Positions 7,410-16,833 of a stretch of 64,000 bases of DNA are shown here, one piece after another. A model generated the notes under the pieces. That model saw nothing but the letters and a program-made list of their open reading frames with translations, was not told where the DNA came from and ran no database searches. Positions within the stretch are counted from its first letter, which is position 1, and every line of letters starts with the position of its first letter. This DNA is from CAVWDU01 sp963840725 (GTDB lineage: Bacteria > Pseudomonadota > Gammaproteobacteria > Pseudomonadales > Halieaceae), in NCBI GenBank assembly GCA_963840725.1, contig CAWIZY010000016.1, forward strand, positions 372,001 to 436,000. The letters run 5' to 3'. A program made the translations under genes and the position numbers.

Positions 7410-9014
7410 TTGATTACCACCGCAAATATCACCATGCAGTTTGGCTCCAAGCCACTGTTTGAAGACATCTCCGCCCAATTTCGTGATGGCAATCGCTACG
7501 GACTGATAGGCGCTAATGGCTGCGGAAAGTCCACTCTAATGAAAATCCTAAGCGGTGAGTTGACGCCTACCGCAGGTAATATATCGATCACTCCGGGCCA
7601 TAGGGTAGGCACGCTAAGCCAGGATCAGTTTGCCTTTGAAGACTACAGTGTCGTGGATGCGGTCATCATGGGTGACACCAGACTTTGGGAAATCAAACAG
7701 GAGCGGGACAGAATCTACGGCCTTGCTGAGATGAGCGAAGCCGAGGGCATGAAAGTCGCCGAACTTGAGATTGAATTTGCCGAACTTGATGGCTATACCG
7801 CAGAAAGCAGAGCGGGCAATATTTTGATTGAGGCGGGTATCGATGAAAGCCTGCACTTTGGCTTCATGAGCCAGGTAGCCCCCGGCTGGAAGTTGCGCGT
7901 ACTGCTCGCACAGGCATTGTTTTCAAACCCGGACATCCTGCTACTGGACGAACCTACCAACAACCTGGACATCCACAGTATCAGTTGGTTGGCAGCGGTT
8001 TTGAACGAACGTAAATGCACCATGATTATCATTTCTCACGATCGCCACTTTCTTAACTCCGTCTGCACCCACATGGCCGACATTGACTATGGCGAGCTGC
8101 GCATTTACCCGGGCAATTATGAGAGCTTTGTTGAGGCCTCAACACTGATTCAAACACAGTTGCAAACCGAGAACTCCAGGAAGAGTGCCGAGATTGAAGA
8201 ACTGCAAGGGTTCGTCAATCGGTTCTCTGCTAACGCCTCCAAAGCGAAACAGGCTAGTTCGCGCGCCAAAAAATTGGAGAAAATTGAGCTGTCCGAAGTC
8301 AAACCATCCAGTCGCAAGTCTCCCCATATTCGATTCAAGCAAGGCAAGAAACTGCATCGACAAGCGCTGGTTACGGAAGATCTCGCACACGGGTTCGATG
8401 AGGGCTTGCTGTTCTCCGGTGGCAATATGATTCTGGAGGCAGGCGCGAGATTGGCCGTTATTGGCGAGAACGGTGTCGGTAAAACCACCTACCTGCGCTG
8501 CTTAATGAATGAGATCAGCGCAAGTGCCGGAAAAATCCAGTGGTCAGAAAATGCCACCATCGCCTATTGTCCGCAAGATAGCACTGATGACTTTGACTCG
8601 GATCTAAACCTGTTCGAGTGGATGTCGCAGTGGCGCAGGCCTACCGACGACGACCTGATGATTCGCGGCATGCTCGGCCGCCTGCTGTTCACAGCTGACG
8701 ATGCCAACAAGAAGGCCAGGGTTTGCTCCGGTGGCGAGAAAAACCGGTTGCTGTTTGGGAAACTCATGTTGTCCGATGCCAATGTGTTGATTATGGATGA
8801 GCCGACTAACCATATGGATATGGAAGCGATAGACGCGCTCAACCAGGCCCTCAAGAGCTATGACGGCACCTTGATCTTTGTCAGTCACGACCGGGAATTT
8901 GTTTCTACACTGGCTACACGAGTTGTGGAGATCACGGATCAAAGAGTCGTTGACTACCAAGGTAGCTATGACGAATATCTGGCTCAGAAAGAGCAGCAAA
9001 GTAAAGCTGCATAA
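7410..9014 (+). CDS. ybiT: ABC-F family ATPase, YbiT type
   Basis: This soluble 534-residue protein has two ABC ATPase domains and no membrane segments, as in ABC-F ribosome-associated proteins. The first domain has Walker A GANGCGKST and the degenerate signature VAPGWKLR typical of YbiT, then Walker B ILLLDEPTNNLD. The second has GENGVGKTT, CSGGEKNR and IMDEPTNHMD. The inter-domain arm linker (about 225-310) is charged and helical. The TTG at 7410 is chosen over the ATG at 7350 because the YbiT N-terminus (..TANITMQFGSKPLF) begins there and AGGA (7400-7403) precedes it. ABC-F proteins act at the ribosomal E site during translation; the exact role of YbiT is less well defined. Confidence 0.9.
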   Translation: MITTANITMQFGSKPLFEDISAQFRDGNRYGLIGANGCGKSTLMKILSGELTPTAGNISITPGHRVGTLSQDQFAFEDYSVVDAVIMGDTRLWEIKQERDRIYGLAEMSEAEGMKVAELEIEFAELDGYTAESRAGNILIEAGIDESLHFGFMSQVAPGWKLRVLLAQALFSNPDILLLDEPTNNLDIHSISWLAAVLNERKCTMIIISHDRHFLNSVCTHMADIDYGELRIYPGNYESFVEASTLIQTQLQTENSRKSAEIEELQGFVNRFSANASKAKQASSRAKKLEKIELSEVKPSSRKSPHIRFKQGKKLHRQALVTEDLAHGFDEGLLFSGGNMILEAGARLAVIGENGVGKTTYLRCLMNEISASAGKIQWSENATIAYCPQDSTDDFDSDLNLFEWMSQWRRPTDDDLMIRGMLGRLLFTADDANKKARVCSGGEKNRLLFGKLMLSDANVLIMDEPTNHMDMEAIDALNQALKSYDGTLIFVSHDREFVSTLATRVVEITDQRVVDYQGSYDEYLAQKEQQSKAA

Positions 9015-9080
9015 ACTTCAGATCTCGATCGGTCTATCTGGCCGAAAGTCATCTGCGGGCTTTCCGGGTCACGGTTTGCA

Positions 9081-11522
9081 TTACCGAAACCGGCTTGTTG
9101 ACGCACCCACACTCAGCCCATCGAGTTGCACCTGCACCGTATTGACCATGTGCTGGTCTCGCGGAGAAAGCAGGCCCCTATCGCGCATCCAGAGGGCCTT
9201 CTCCAGTGCCGCACGATAATATGCAGCTGCTGGTTCAGGGTGCTCCAGCTGCTCGTGAACCCGCCCCATCTGAAAATTACTGATAATGATATCGCGCTGC
9301 AATTCACTGTTTTCAGGGTCGGCCGCAACCAGATCAAGCGCGGTATCCAAACCGCGCTGAAAGTTTTCCAGGGCCTCATCGGTGCGCAGCAAGGCCAGCT
9401 GAGCCGTAGCGATTTTTTCGTAGGCGACCGACACATCGCGCAGAAACTCGGTATTGGCCGAGTCCCGGGCAGCCAGCTGCAACCGCAAGGCCAGTGAGCG
9501 CTCATAATTTGCCAGCGCGCCAGCGCTGTCCGACAGCCGTGTCTGCGCATCACCGACGTTTTCATGGGCGACCGCCAGCGCTCGCTGAAACTCTGCACTG
9601 GCCGGGTCCTGCCGGCTCATGGCTTGCGCAATTTCCAGCGCCCGCTGATAGTCAACCAGCGCCGCCTCGGTGTTATCCAGATTCAAACGGACATTACCCA
9701 GCTTCTGATAAGAAACCCCGAGACCGCTTTGCAGTTCGGTATTTTCCGGATCATGGGCGACCAGCACCAACATCATCTCAAGGGCTTTCTCGTATTCAAT
9801 CAGCGCCGCGTCTGGTTTGCCCAGCTCCACGGCCATATCGCCGAGCTTTTCATGAGACATGGACAGGTCGAACCGCGCCTGAACATCGGCCGGGTCGGCC
9901 TGCAGCAGCCTGGCCGCGACATCCATATCCTGCTGATAGCTGACCAGGGCCGCACCGGTATTGCCCATGCGTCGCTGCACATCGCCCAACAAACTGTAGG
10001 AACTGGCCAGATCGCGTTGCCACCGGAGGTTTTCAGGTGAGGTGCTTGCCAGACCCAGGCGCAGCTCGAGGGCGCGCTGTGTTTGCGCCAGTGCCTCTGT
10101 GGTATTGCCCAGCCACAAATAGGCTCTGGCGAGCTTCTCGCGGGACACGGCGAGATCACGCTGCAAGCCGCTGTCCTCGGGCTGCAGCGCCAGCAGTCGC
10201 TTACTGATGGTGAGGTCCTGCTGATAACTGCGCATCGCCTTGTCGGTATCACCCAGCCGCAGGTAGAGCCCTCCCAGTTGGGCATAGGCAACCCCGGCGT
10301 CGCGCAAGTAGAGCGCATTCTCGGGAAATGCTTCTACCAGCTTCTCAAAATCCGCGATAGCCGACAGCATCAGAGGCAAGGCAGCTGCCGGGTCCTCACC
10401 GGCGGCCTTGAGCAACAGCGCGGCTTCCTGGTTGCGCGCAACCGCCGCAGCGTGCAACTCCTCGGAGCTGCCGGCTCCATGCTCACTGAGAGACTCGACC
10501 AGTTGCTTGATTTTGTCATTCACCTCGCGTCTGGGCCCGGTGGGGACGTAGCGCTCCAACACGCCGGGCAGATCGTAGTTCATAAAACTGAGATTGCTGC
10601 GCACCTCATCCAAAAGGGCCTCGGCCCGAAGGCGCTGGGCGTCCGCCTCCTGGTATTGATTCCATGCCACCACCGCGACGGTGGCCGCAATCAGGGCCAT
10701 ACAGCCCAGCACCGCGCCGATTCGCCGGGCCCGGCGGGCCTGGGCCTTCGCAATACGCAGTTGATGCGCCTTGTCCCGCTCTGTCAGGGTATCCAGCGTG
10801 ACACCGAGTATCCCCGCAATAATTTTTAATCGCGACAGGTTGATCTGGGCACCATAGGCCTCGGCCAGCTTCTCGGCTTCATGCGCAGGACGCCCGGCAG
10901 CCAACAACTGACGCTTGTAGACGTCCGGGTTGGTGCAACCTTCGCCACCATCGGGCAGGCGGAAATCCGCCGCGATGGGTTCCGTGGGCCGGTCGGTGAG
11001 CAAACGGCCCGCTTCATCGATTTCGTATTGCAACGGCCGCGGAAAACACTCCAGCGTGCGGGGGTCTTCAGCGATCTCTTCAAAACCGCTATTTCGGGAG
11101 GCGTTGGGCTCACCGAACAGCATGGCCCCAATTACGCGGTCGGATTTTCCGGTGGCCTTGAAGTGGGTAATCTCCTCTGCCACATAGTTTGAAGCTACTG
11201 CACGGGGCGAGCAAAGCACGATCAGATACTGCGAGCGGTCCAGGGCGTCGGTAATCGTTGCCGAGAGATCTGCATCTGCCGGCAGAGATACCTCATCGCG
11301 AAATACCGGATAAATGCGCTCCGGGATAAGCTCTCCACGCCCATTGACAGTGCCTATAAGCTCAGCGGGAACGTCATACACCTCCAGTTGCTGATGCAGC
11401 CAGGTGGCCCACCGGCGGTCTTCTTCGATGTTGTCCGCATGCCTGTAGGAGATAAAAGCCAGGTAGTGCCCGCTCGGCAAGGCCCGGGGGGCGGCTTCAC
11501 TCGCCGCTGCGCTGTCAGTCAC
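9081..11522 (-). CDS. TIR domain-transmembrane-TPR protein
   Basis: This 813-residue protein has three parts. Residues about 18-150 form a bacterial TIR domain (YLAFISYRHAD; DEVSL; CSPRAVASNYVAEEI) that keeps the glutamate (E116/E117) expected at the NAD-cleaving site. A cytoplasmic linker ends in a basic RRARR just before one membrane helix (about 268-287). The remainder (about 390-790) is a series of TPR-like units of about 50 residues, each with a pattern close to L.LGDT.EAL..Y..AL and DP.N...QRDLAVS. The GTG start at 11522 lies 31 bases after coaX, so it could be the third gene of a birA-coaX-TIR transcription unit. TIR proteins may degrade or cyclise NAD, or scaffold; no effector gene is adjacent, so a defence role is possible but unproven. 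Confidence 0.85.
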   Translation of the reverse strand: MTDSAAASEAAPRALPSGHYLAFISYRHADNIEEDRRWATWLHQQLEVYDVPAELIGTVNGRGELIPERIYPVFRDEVSLPADADLSATITDALDRSQYLIVLCSPRAVASNYVAEEITHFKATGKSDRVIGAMLFGEPNASRNSGFEEIAEDPRTLECFPRPLQYEIDEAGRLLTDRPTEPIAADFRLPDGGEGCTNPDVYKRQLLAAGRPAHEAEKLAEAYGAQINLSRLKIIAGILGVTLDTLTERDKAHQLRIAKAQARRARRIGAVLGCMALIAATVAVVAWNQYQEADAQRLRAEALLDEVRSNLSFMNYDLPGVLERYVPTGPRREVNDKIKQLVESLSEHGAGSSEELHAAAVARNQEAALLLKAAGEDPAAALPLMLSAIADFEKLVEAFPENALYLRDAGVAYAQLGGLYLRLGDTDKAMRSYQQDLTISKRLLALQPEDSGLQRDLAVSREKLARAYLWLGNTTEALAQTQRALELRLGLASTSPENLRWQRDLASSYSLLGDVQRRMGNTGAALVSYQQDMDVAARLLQADPADVQARFDLSMSHEKLGDMAVELGKPDAALIEYEKALEMMLVLVAHDPENTELQSGLGVSYQKLGNVRLNLDNTEAALVDYQRALEIAQAMSRQDPASAEFQRALAVAHENVGDAQTRLSDSAGALANYERSLALRLQLAARDSANTEFLRDVSVAYEKIATAQLALLRTDEALENFQRGLDTALDLVAADPENSELQRDIIISNFQMGRVHEQLEHPEPAAAYYRAALEKALWMRDRGLLSPRDQHMVNTVQVQLDGLSVGASTSRFR

Positions 11523-11553
11523 TGCACACCGCCAGGCAGGTCTTCGCTGCTGA

Positions 11554-12312
11554 TCACTGGCCCGCGGCCTCGACGGTCGCGGCTGCGACTTCCAGTCCCT
11601 CGAAGATTAGATCAGGCGCGAGGATACCCGCCAACCCCGAGAGGTCCATCAGGGGCTGCCCGCCGCCACCGCAGAACAGGGTTTGCAGCTCACACTCCGC
11701 CCGCGCCAGCGTCAACACCTCGCGCAGCGCGCCTACCTGAGCGACAGTAATACCATGGCGCACGGCCTCAGCGGTTGACCGTCCGGGGCACAATTTGTAG
11801 TCGGCCTCCTCTGCAAACCGCACCTGGCCGGTGTCCAGCAACAAGGCCCGCTCCATCAGGAACGGACCGGGCACAATATAGCCGCCCTCGTGCATGCCAT
11901 CAGCGGCCACGATGTCAAGGGTCAATGCCGAGCCCGCATCCACCACACAGAACCGACCCGGCACCCGTCGTCTGGCGCCCAGCATTGCCAGCCAGCGGTC
12001 CACACCCAGCCGCCCCGGGTCGGCATAGCTGTTGCGCACATCGCCTGTTTTCGCCGCGCTGCGGGCAAACCAGGGCTGCACGCCCCACTGCGCCACCAGC
12101 ATTGCCTGCAGTGCTTGCTCTGCCGCAGGGGCCGCCACACTGGAAATCCAGATTTGCTGCAGATCGGGGCAACACTCCAGCAGCCGCTGCTCGCTATCGG
12201 GCTCATCGGCACGGTAAGTTCCCCGGTTCGCCAGCGTGCCGTCACAGATGAGTCGCCACTTGGTGCTGCCGTTGCCCACATCAAGTTGTAAACAGCGTTG
12301 CGCCTGCTTCAT
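11554..12312 (-). CDS. coaX: Type III pantothenate kinase
   Basis: CoaX phosphorylates pantothenate with ATP, the first step of coenzyme A synthesis. The 252-residue protein shows the ASKHA-fold phosphate-1 motif LDVGNGSTKWRL near its start, the GVDRW pantothenate-binding segment, and VVDAGSALTLDIV with GGYIVPG later, at the usual length for the family. The ATG overlaps the birA stop by four bases, so the two are translationally coupled. CoaX is insensitive to CoA feedback in characterised members. The pairing birA-coaX is common in Pseudomonadales relatives. Confidence 0.95.
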   Translation of the reverse strand: MKQAQRCLQLDVGNGSTKWRLICDGTLANRGTYRADEPDSEQRLLECCPDLQQIWISSVAAPAAEQALQAMLVAQWGVQPWFARSAAKTGDVRNSYADPGRLGVDRWLAMLGARRRVPGRFCVVDAGSALTLDIVAADGMHEGGYIVPGPFLMERALLLDTGQVRFAEEADYKLCPGRSTAEAVRHGITVAQVGALREVLTLARAECELQTLFCGGGGQPLMDLSGLAGILAPDLIFEGLEVAAATVEAAGQ

Positions 12313-13304
12313 GGCTGCAGCCTCAAGCTGATTTCACCGCCGTAAATGGCACTGACACCCACGGGAGTTTCCAGCAACAGACCGCCGCGTCGGTCCACGC
12401 CACGGGCGATGCCAGCCCGGCGGCCACCTTGACCCTCAACAAAAACCCGCTGATCCCGCGTGAGGTCCAGCTGCAGCCACTCTTCGCGCCACCGGTCAAA
12501 GCCCTCGATTTCATATCGCGCCGCCAGTGGCAGCAACTCGTTCAACACACTGGCCAACAGCGCGTTGCGATCCGGCGGGACGCCCTTCCTCGCGGTCGCT
12601 ATATCAGTCCATCGCTGTTCAATAGCAACGGCAGCCGAGGCTGGCATTGCCACGTTCAGCCCCACGCCAATCACTACCTGGCACTGACCCGCAGCGTCGC
12701 CCACCATCTCCAACAGAATACCGCCTAACTTGGCGCCGCCACTGAGCACATCATTGGGCCACTTCAACTGCATATCGGGTACGCCAAGCGCAGACAGGGC
12801 GCGGACAACCGCGACCCCCACCGCGAGACTTAGCCCCTCCAGTGCCGCCGCGCCCTGATGAAACTCCCAGGTCAGAGACAGGTAAAGATTGCTTGCGAAT
12901 GGGCTCACCCATTCGCGACCGCGCCGGCCGCGACCGGCACTCTGCTGCTCGGCGGTGTACACCTGGCGGCAGGGGGCCCCCGCCGCCAGTTGGCGCAATG
13001 CCTCCGCATTGGTGGAATCGACGAGCGGCTGCACTACCAGCCCGGTCAACAGCGCTGAGACCGGCGCTGTGAGCGCGGCACGGACTGACGCCTCATCGAG
13101 CAACTCGATGCCACCCATGACCCGATATCCGGACTCAGCGGCAAACTCCACCTTCAACCCCAGGTCCGTGAGCGCACTCACCTGTGCGCAGACTTCAGTA
13201 GCTGTCGTGCCCAGCGCTGCGGCCAGCACTTCTGCCGGGTGAAATTCACCATTGGCCAATAAAGGTAGTAGCCGCATCTGCAGTGCTTGCTCGGGTTCGG
13301 GCAC
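12309..13304 (-). CDS. birA: Biotin-protein ligase / biotin repressor
   Basis: BirA activates biotin with ATP and attaches it to acceptor lysines; in this cell the visible client is LiuD, encoded about 5 kb away. The 331-residue protein has an N-terminal winged helix (about 8-65), the catalytic GRGRRGREWVSPFASNLYLS loop, KWPNDVL, and a C-terminal SH3-like domain (about 280-331). With the helix-turn-helix present it can also repress biotin synthesis genes. The annotated start is GTG at 13304; an ATG at residue 10 (MRLLPLLANGEFHP) matches the usual family start equally well. Confidence 0.95.
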   Translation of the reverse strand: MPEPEQALQMRLLPLLANGEFHPAEVLAAALGTTATEVCAQVSALTDLGLKVEFAAESGYRVMGGIELLDEASVRAALTAPVSALLTGLVVQPLVDSTNAEALRQLAAGAPCRQVYTAEQQSAGRGRRGREWVSPFASNLYLSLTWEFHQGAAALEGLSLAVGVAVVRALSALGVPDMQLKWPNDVLSGGAKLGGILLEMVGDAAGQCQVVIGVGLNVAMPASAAVAIEQRWTDIATARKGVPPDRNALLASVLNELLPLAARYEIEGFDRWREEWLQLDLTRDQRVFVEGQGGRRAGIARGVDRRGGLLLETPVGVSAIYGGEISLRLQP

Positions 13305-13397
13305 GGTGTCTCCATCTGAAGGCGTTGCAAAACTCCGGCGATAATAGCAAATCAGCGCGCTTTTACACGGTCGCGGCCGGGCCTCCCAAAACTACCG

Positions 13398-13413
13398 TTT
13401 ACGTTAACGTAAA
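13398..13413 (+). promoter_or_regulatory. Likely LiuR operator (16-bp perfect palindrome)
   Basis: TTTACGTTAACGTAAA is perfectly symmetrical and lies 80 bases upstream of liuR. The form (dyad with TTTACG arms) fits the operators of MerR-type LiuR regulators, which bind between the -35 and -10 elements. An AATACT hexamer (13421-13426) just after it could be the -10. Control of the liu operon by its own first gene is inferred. Confidence 0.7.
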
Positions 13414-13493
13414 TCTGTGAAATACTCCCCTCAGTACCCAACCCCTGGTATCGGGGCTGTTTTCGAGGCGGTGAGTCATGGCAGACTATCGAA

Positions 13494-13970
13494 ATGAGTA
13501 ACCGTGCCAGCCGGGCCGGCACTGCGAGCGCTGGCGAAACGTACACGATCTCCGAGCTGGCCCAAGCCTTCGGCGTCACCACCCGGACCATTCGCTTCTA
13601 CGAAGAAAAAGGCCTGGTCAGCCCGCTGCGCCAGGGACAGAAACGTCTCTACAGCCCCGCTGACCGGGTGCGCATTCAGTTGATCCTGCGCGGCAAGCGT
13701 ATCGGAATGAGCCTGAAAGAAAGCGTTGAACTGATCGACCTTTACGATCCCGCGCAAAACAATTCACAGCAGCTACACTCATTGCTCGACAAAATCACTG
13801 AGCGGCGCAGCTTCCTTGAGCAGCAGCAACGGGATATCACAGAGATGCTGCGCGGTCTTGATGAGGTGCAATCCCTGTGTGAACAATCCCTGGCCAGTAA
13901 TCGGGCGCAGGGGGAAGACCATCAACAAGGCCAGACCAACCTTCGACAAGAGGCATCAACATCATCATGA
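13494..13970 (+). CDS. liuR: MerR-family regulator of leucine degradation
   Basis: The 158-residue protein has a MerR winged-helix domain at about 16-85 (TISELAQAFGVTTRTIRFYE, then GLVSPLRQGQKRLYSPADR) and a helical dimerisation region (about 90-145) ending in a Gln-rich tail. It lacks the cysteine metal-binding loops of metal-sensing MerR proteins, matching LiuR, which responds to a branched-chain intermediate. It is the first gene of the liu operon and overlaps liuA by four bases. A perfect palindrome upstream is its likely site. The ribosome site before the ATG is weak. Confidence 0.92.
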   Translation: MSNRASRAGTASAGETYTISELAQAFGVTTRTIRFYEEKGLVSPLRQGQKRLYSPADRVRIQLILRGKRIGMSLKESVELIDLYDPAQNNSQQLHSLLDKITERRSFLEQQQRDITEMLRGLDEVQSLCEQSLASNRAQGEDHQQGQTNLRQEASTSS

Positions 13971-15136
13971 ACGCTGGATACCCTACTCTCAACTTCGGCC
14001 TGGGCGAAGAAATCGATATGCTCAGGGATGCCGTGTACCAGATGTCCCAAAAAGAGATCGCACCTCGGGCCGCGGACATCGACCGGGAAAACCAATTCCC
14101 CGCCGACCTGTGGCGCAAGTTCGGCGATATGGGCCTGCTGGGGGTCACCATTGCAGAGGAATACGGCGGCAGCAGCATGGGCTACCTTGCGCATGCGGTG
14201 GTTATGGAGGAGATCAGCCGCGCTTCGGCCTCGGTAGGCTTGTCCTACGGTGCCATGTCCAATCTCTGCCTGAACCAGATTGGCAAGAACGGGAGTGAGA
14301 CGCAGAAGCAGCAATACCTGCCAAAACTCTGCACCGGCGAGCATGTCGGCGCGTTGGCCATGTCAGAACCCAACGCGGGCTCCGACGTGGTCAGCATGAA
14401 GCTCAACGCCCGCCGCGAGGGCGACCGCTACATTCTCAACGGCGCCAAAATGTGGATCACCAACGGGCCGGATGCGGATGTTTATGTCATCTACGCCAAG
14501 ACCGATCCCGGTGCTGGATCGCGGGGTATTTCAGCGTTCATTGTAGAGCGCGATACGCCGGGGTTCTCGCGCTCCCCAAAGCTGGACAAGCTGGGTATGC
14601 GGGGCTCCAACACCTGTGAACTGGTGTTCGAGGATGCCGCCGTCCCGGCGGAAAATCGCCTGCGCGAAGAGGGAGATGGCGTCAAGATTCTCATGTCCGG
14701 CCTGGACTACGAACGAACGGTGCTCTCAGGCGGACCCGTCGGTATCATGCAAGCCTGTATCGATGAAGTGCTGCCCTACCTGCACGACCGCAAGCAGTTT
14801 GGTCAGAGCATTGGTGAGTTTCAGTTAATGCAGGGCAAACTGGCCGATATGTACGCCGACCTCAATGCCTGCCGCGCCTACCTTTATGCGGTAGCTGCAG
14901 CCTGTGATCGCGGTGAAGAGACTCGCCAGGATTGTGCCGCCGTGATTCTCTACACCGCAGAAAAAGCCACTCAACTGGCACTCCAGGCAATTCAGGCGCT
15001 GGGCGGATACGGTTACACCAACGAGGCCAACGCAGGTCGCCTGCTACGCGATGCGAAACTGTATGAAATTGGTGCGGGCACGTCGGAGATCCGCCGTATG
15101 CTGATCGGTCGCGAGCTGTTCAATGCCACTGCCTGA
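13967..15136 (+). CDS. liuA: Isovaleryl-CoA dehydrogenase
   Basis: LiuA is a soluble FAD enzyme that oxidises isovaleryl-CoA to 3-methylcrotonyl-CoA and passes electrons to ETF. The 389-residue protein has the acyl-CoA dehydrogenase layout: helical N-terminal domain, middle beta domain (ALAMSEPNAGSDV; MWITNGPDADVYVIYAKT), and C-terminal helices with QALGGYGYTNE. The catalytic base of the isovaleryl type is the glutamate in LDYERTVLSGGP, rather than the late glutamate of short-chain enzymes. It is translationally coupled to liuR and followed by liuB after 12 bases. Confidence 0.96.
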   Translation: MNAGYPTLNFGLGEEIDMLRDAVYQMSQKEIAPRAADIDRENQFPADLWRKFGDMGLLGVTIAEEYGGSSMGYLAHAVVMEEISRASASVGLSYGAMSNLCLNQIGKNGSETQKQQYLPKLCTGEHVGALAMSEPNAGSDVVSMKLNARREGDRYILNGAKMWITNGPDADVYVIYAKTDPGAGSRGISAFIVERDTPGFSRSPKLDKLGMRGSNTCELVFEDAAVPAENRLREEGDGVKILMSGLDYERTVLSGGPVGIMQACIDEVLPYLHDRKQFGQSIGEFQLMQGKLADMYADLNACRAYLYAVAAACDRGEETRQDCAAVILYTAEKATQLALQAIQALGGYGYTNEANAGRLLRDAKLYEIGAGTSEIRRMLIGRELFNATA

Positions 15137-15148
15137 GGGAAGTATCTC

Positions 15149-16756
15149 ATGAGCCAGCTGCAATCTCGCCTCAACCCCCGGGATCCGGCATTTGAAGCCA
15201 ATCGGGAGGCCATGCAAGCCCAGGTCGACGACCTGCGAGCGCGGGTCGACCGCATTCGCCTGGGCGGCGGCGCCAAAGCATCAGAGCGACACACGTCCCG
15301 CGGCAAGCTATTGCCCCGGGAAAGATTAAACGCCGTGCTGGACCCGGGGTCGCCGTTTCTGGAATTGTCCCAGCTCGCCGCCTACGAGGTCTACGAGGAC
15401 GAAGTCCCCGGGGCCGGCATCATCACCGGTATCGGCCGGATCGCCGGACAGGAGTGCATGATCTTTGTCAATGATGCCACGGTTAAAGGCGGCACCTACT
15501 ACCCACTGACGGTGAAAAAACAGGGGCGCGCGCAAACGATTGCCGCAGAGAATCACCTCCCTTGTATCTACCTGGTGGATTCAGGCGGCGCATTTCTGCC
15601 CTTGCAGGATGAGGTCTTTCCGGATCGAGAACACTTTGGTCATGCATTCTACAACCAGGCGCGAATGTCCGCGCGAGGCATTCCCCAGATCGCTGCGGTC
15701 CTTGGCTCCTGCACCGCGGGTGGCGCCTACCTGCCGGCGATGGCGGATGAATCCATTATCGTCAAGAATCAGGGGACCATCTTTCTGGGTGGGCCACCCC
15801 TGGTCAAAGCGGCCACCGGCGAAATCGTCACCGCCGAAGAACTCGGCGGTGCCGACGTGCACTGCCGCACCTCCGGCGTTACCGACCACTACGCCAACAA
15901 CGACCACCACGCACTGGAACTGGTGAGACGGGCCGTCTCGCGACTAAACCGGGTCAAGCCGATTGCGATCGACCTGCGGGAGCCGGTGGAACCCGCCTAC
16001 CCGGTGCGGGATATCTACGGGGTCATTCCGGCAGACTCGCGCCAGCCCTATGATGTGCGCGAGGTCATTGCCAGGATTGTAGACGGGTCGGAATTCGACG
16101 AATTCAAGGCGCTCTACGGTGAGACCCTGGTGTGCGGGTTTGCCCGGATTCACGGCTATCCCGTGGGCATCATCGCCAACAACGGCATTCTGTTTGGCGA
16201 GTCGGCGGTGAAAGGCGCGCATTTCGTCGAACTCTGCGCCCAGCGCAAAACGCCGTTGGTCTTTCTGCAAAATATCACCGGCTTTATGGTCGGCAAGCAG
16301 TATGAGGCGGGGGGAATCGCCCGGCACGGGGCTAAAATGGTGCATGCTGTGGCTTGTGCCGAGGTCCCGAAATTCACGGTGATCATCGGTGGTTCCTTTG
16401 GCGCCGGAAACTACGCCATGTGCGGCCGCGCCTACGAACCGCGTTTGATGTTCATGTGGCCCAACGCACGCATTTCGGTGATGGGGGGCGAACAGGCGGC
16501 GGGCGTGCTGGCGACCGTGAAACAGGATCAGCTTGCACGCAGCGGTGAGTCCATGAGCGCCGAGGAAGAAACCGCATTCAAAAAGCCCATCCTCGACCTG
16601 TATGAAGAACAGGGACACCCCTATTATGCATCGGCGCGACTCTGGGATGACGGCGTCATAGATCCCGCAGACACACGCACGGTGCTGGCACTGTCGATCT
16701 CGGCCGCTCTGAATGCACCGCTTAAGGAGTCGAAGTTTGGTGTATTCAGGATGTAG
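15149..16756 (+). CDS. liuB: Methylcrotonyl-CoA carboxylase, carboxyltransferase subunit
   Basis: LiuB transfers CO2 from carboxybiotin on LiuD to 3-methylcrotonyl-CoA, giving 3-methylglutaconyl-CoA. The 535-residue protein is full length, with two crotonase-like halves. Key segments are the acyl-CoA site YLVDSGGAFLPLQDEVFPDR, GSCTAGGAYLPAMADE and the C-terminal GGSFGAGNYAMCGRAY with MWPNARISVMGGEQAA. A GAGGGA ribosome site overlaps the end of liuA and sits eight bases before the ATG. Confidence 0.96.
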   Translation: MSQLQSRLNPRDPAFEANREAMQAQVDDLRARVDRIRLGGGAKASERHTSRGKLLPRERLNAVLDPGSPFLELSQLAAYEVYEDEVPGAGIITGIGRIAGQECMIFVNDATVKGGTYYPLTVKKQGRAQTIAAENHLPCIYLVDSGGAFLPLQDEVFPDREHFGHAFYNQARMSARGIPQIAAVLGSCTAGGAYLPAMADESIIVKNQGTIFLGGPPLVKAATGEIVTAEELGGADVHCRTSGVTDHYANNDHHALELVRRAVSRLNRVKPIAIDLREPVEPAYPVRDIYGVIPADSRQPYDVREVIARIVDGSEFDEFKALYGETLVCGFARIHGYPVGIIANNGILFGESAVKGAHFVELCAQRKTPLVFLQNITGFMVGKQYEAGGIARHGAKMVHAVACAEVPKFTVIIGGSFGAGNYAMCGRAYEPRLMFMWPNARISVMGGEQAAGVLATVKQDQLARSGESMSAEEETAFKKPILDLYEEQGHPYYASARLWDDGVIDPADTRTVLALSISAALNAPLKESKFGVFRM

Positions 16757-16833
16757 CGAGCGCCGGAGTCTGACAGACTGTCGGCGCGATAAAGCAGCAT
16801 GCGTAATCCGACCGCTACTCTGGGAACAAAAGC

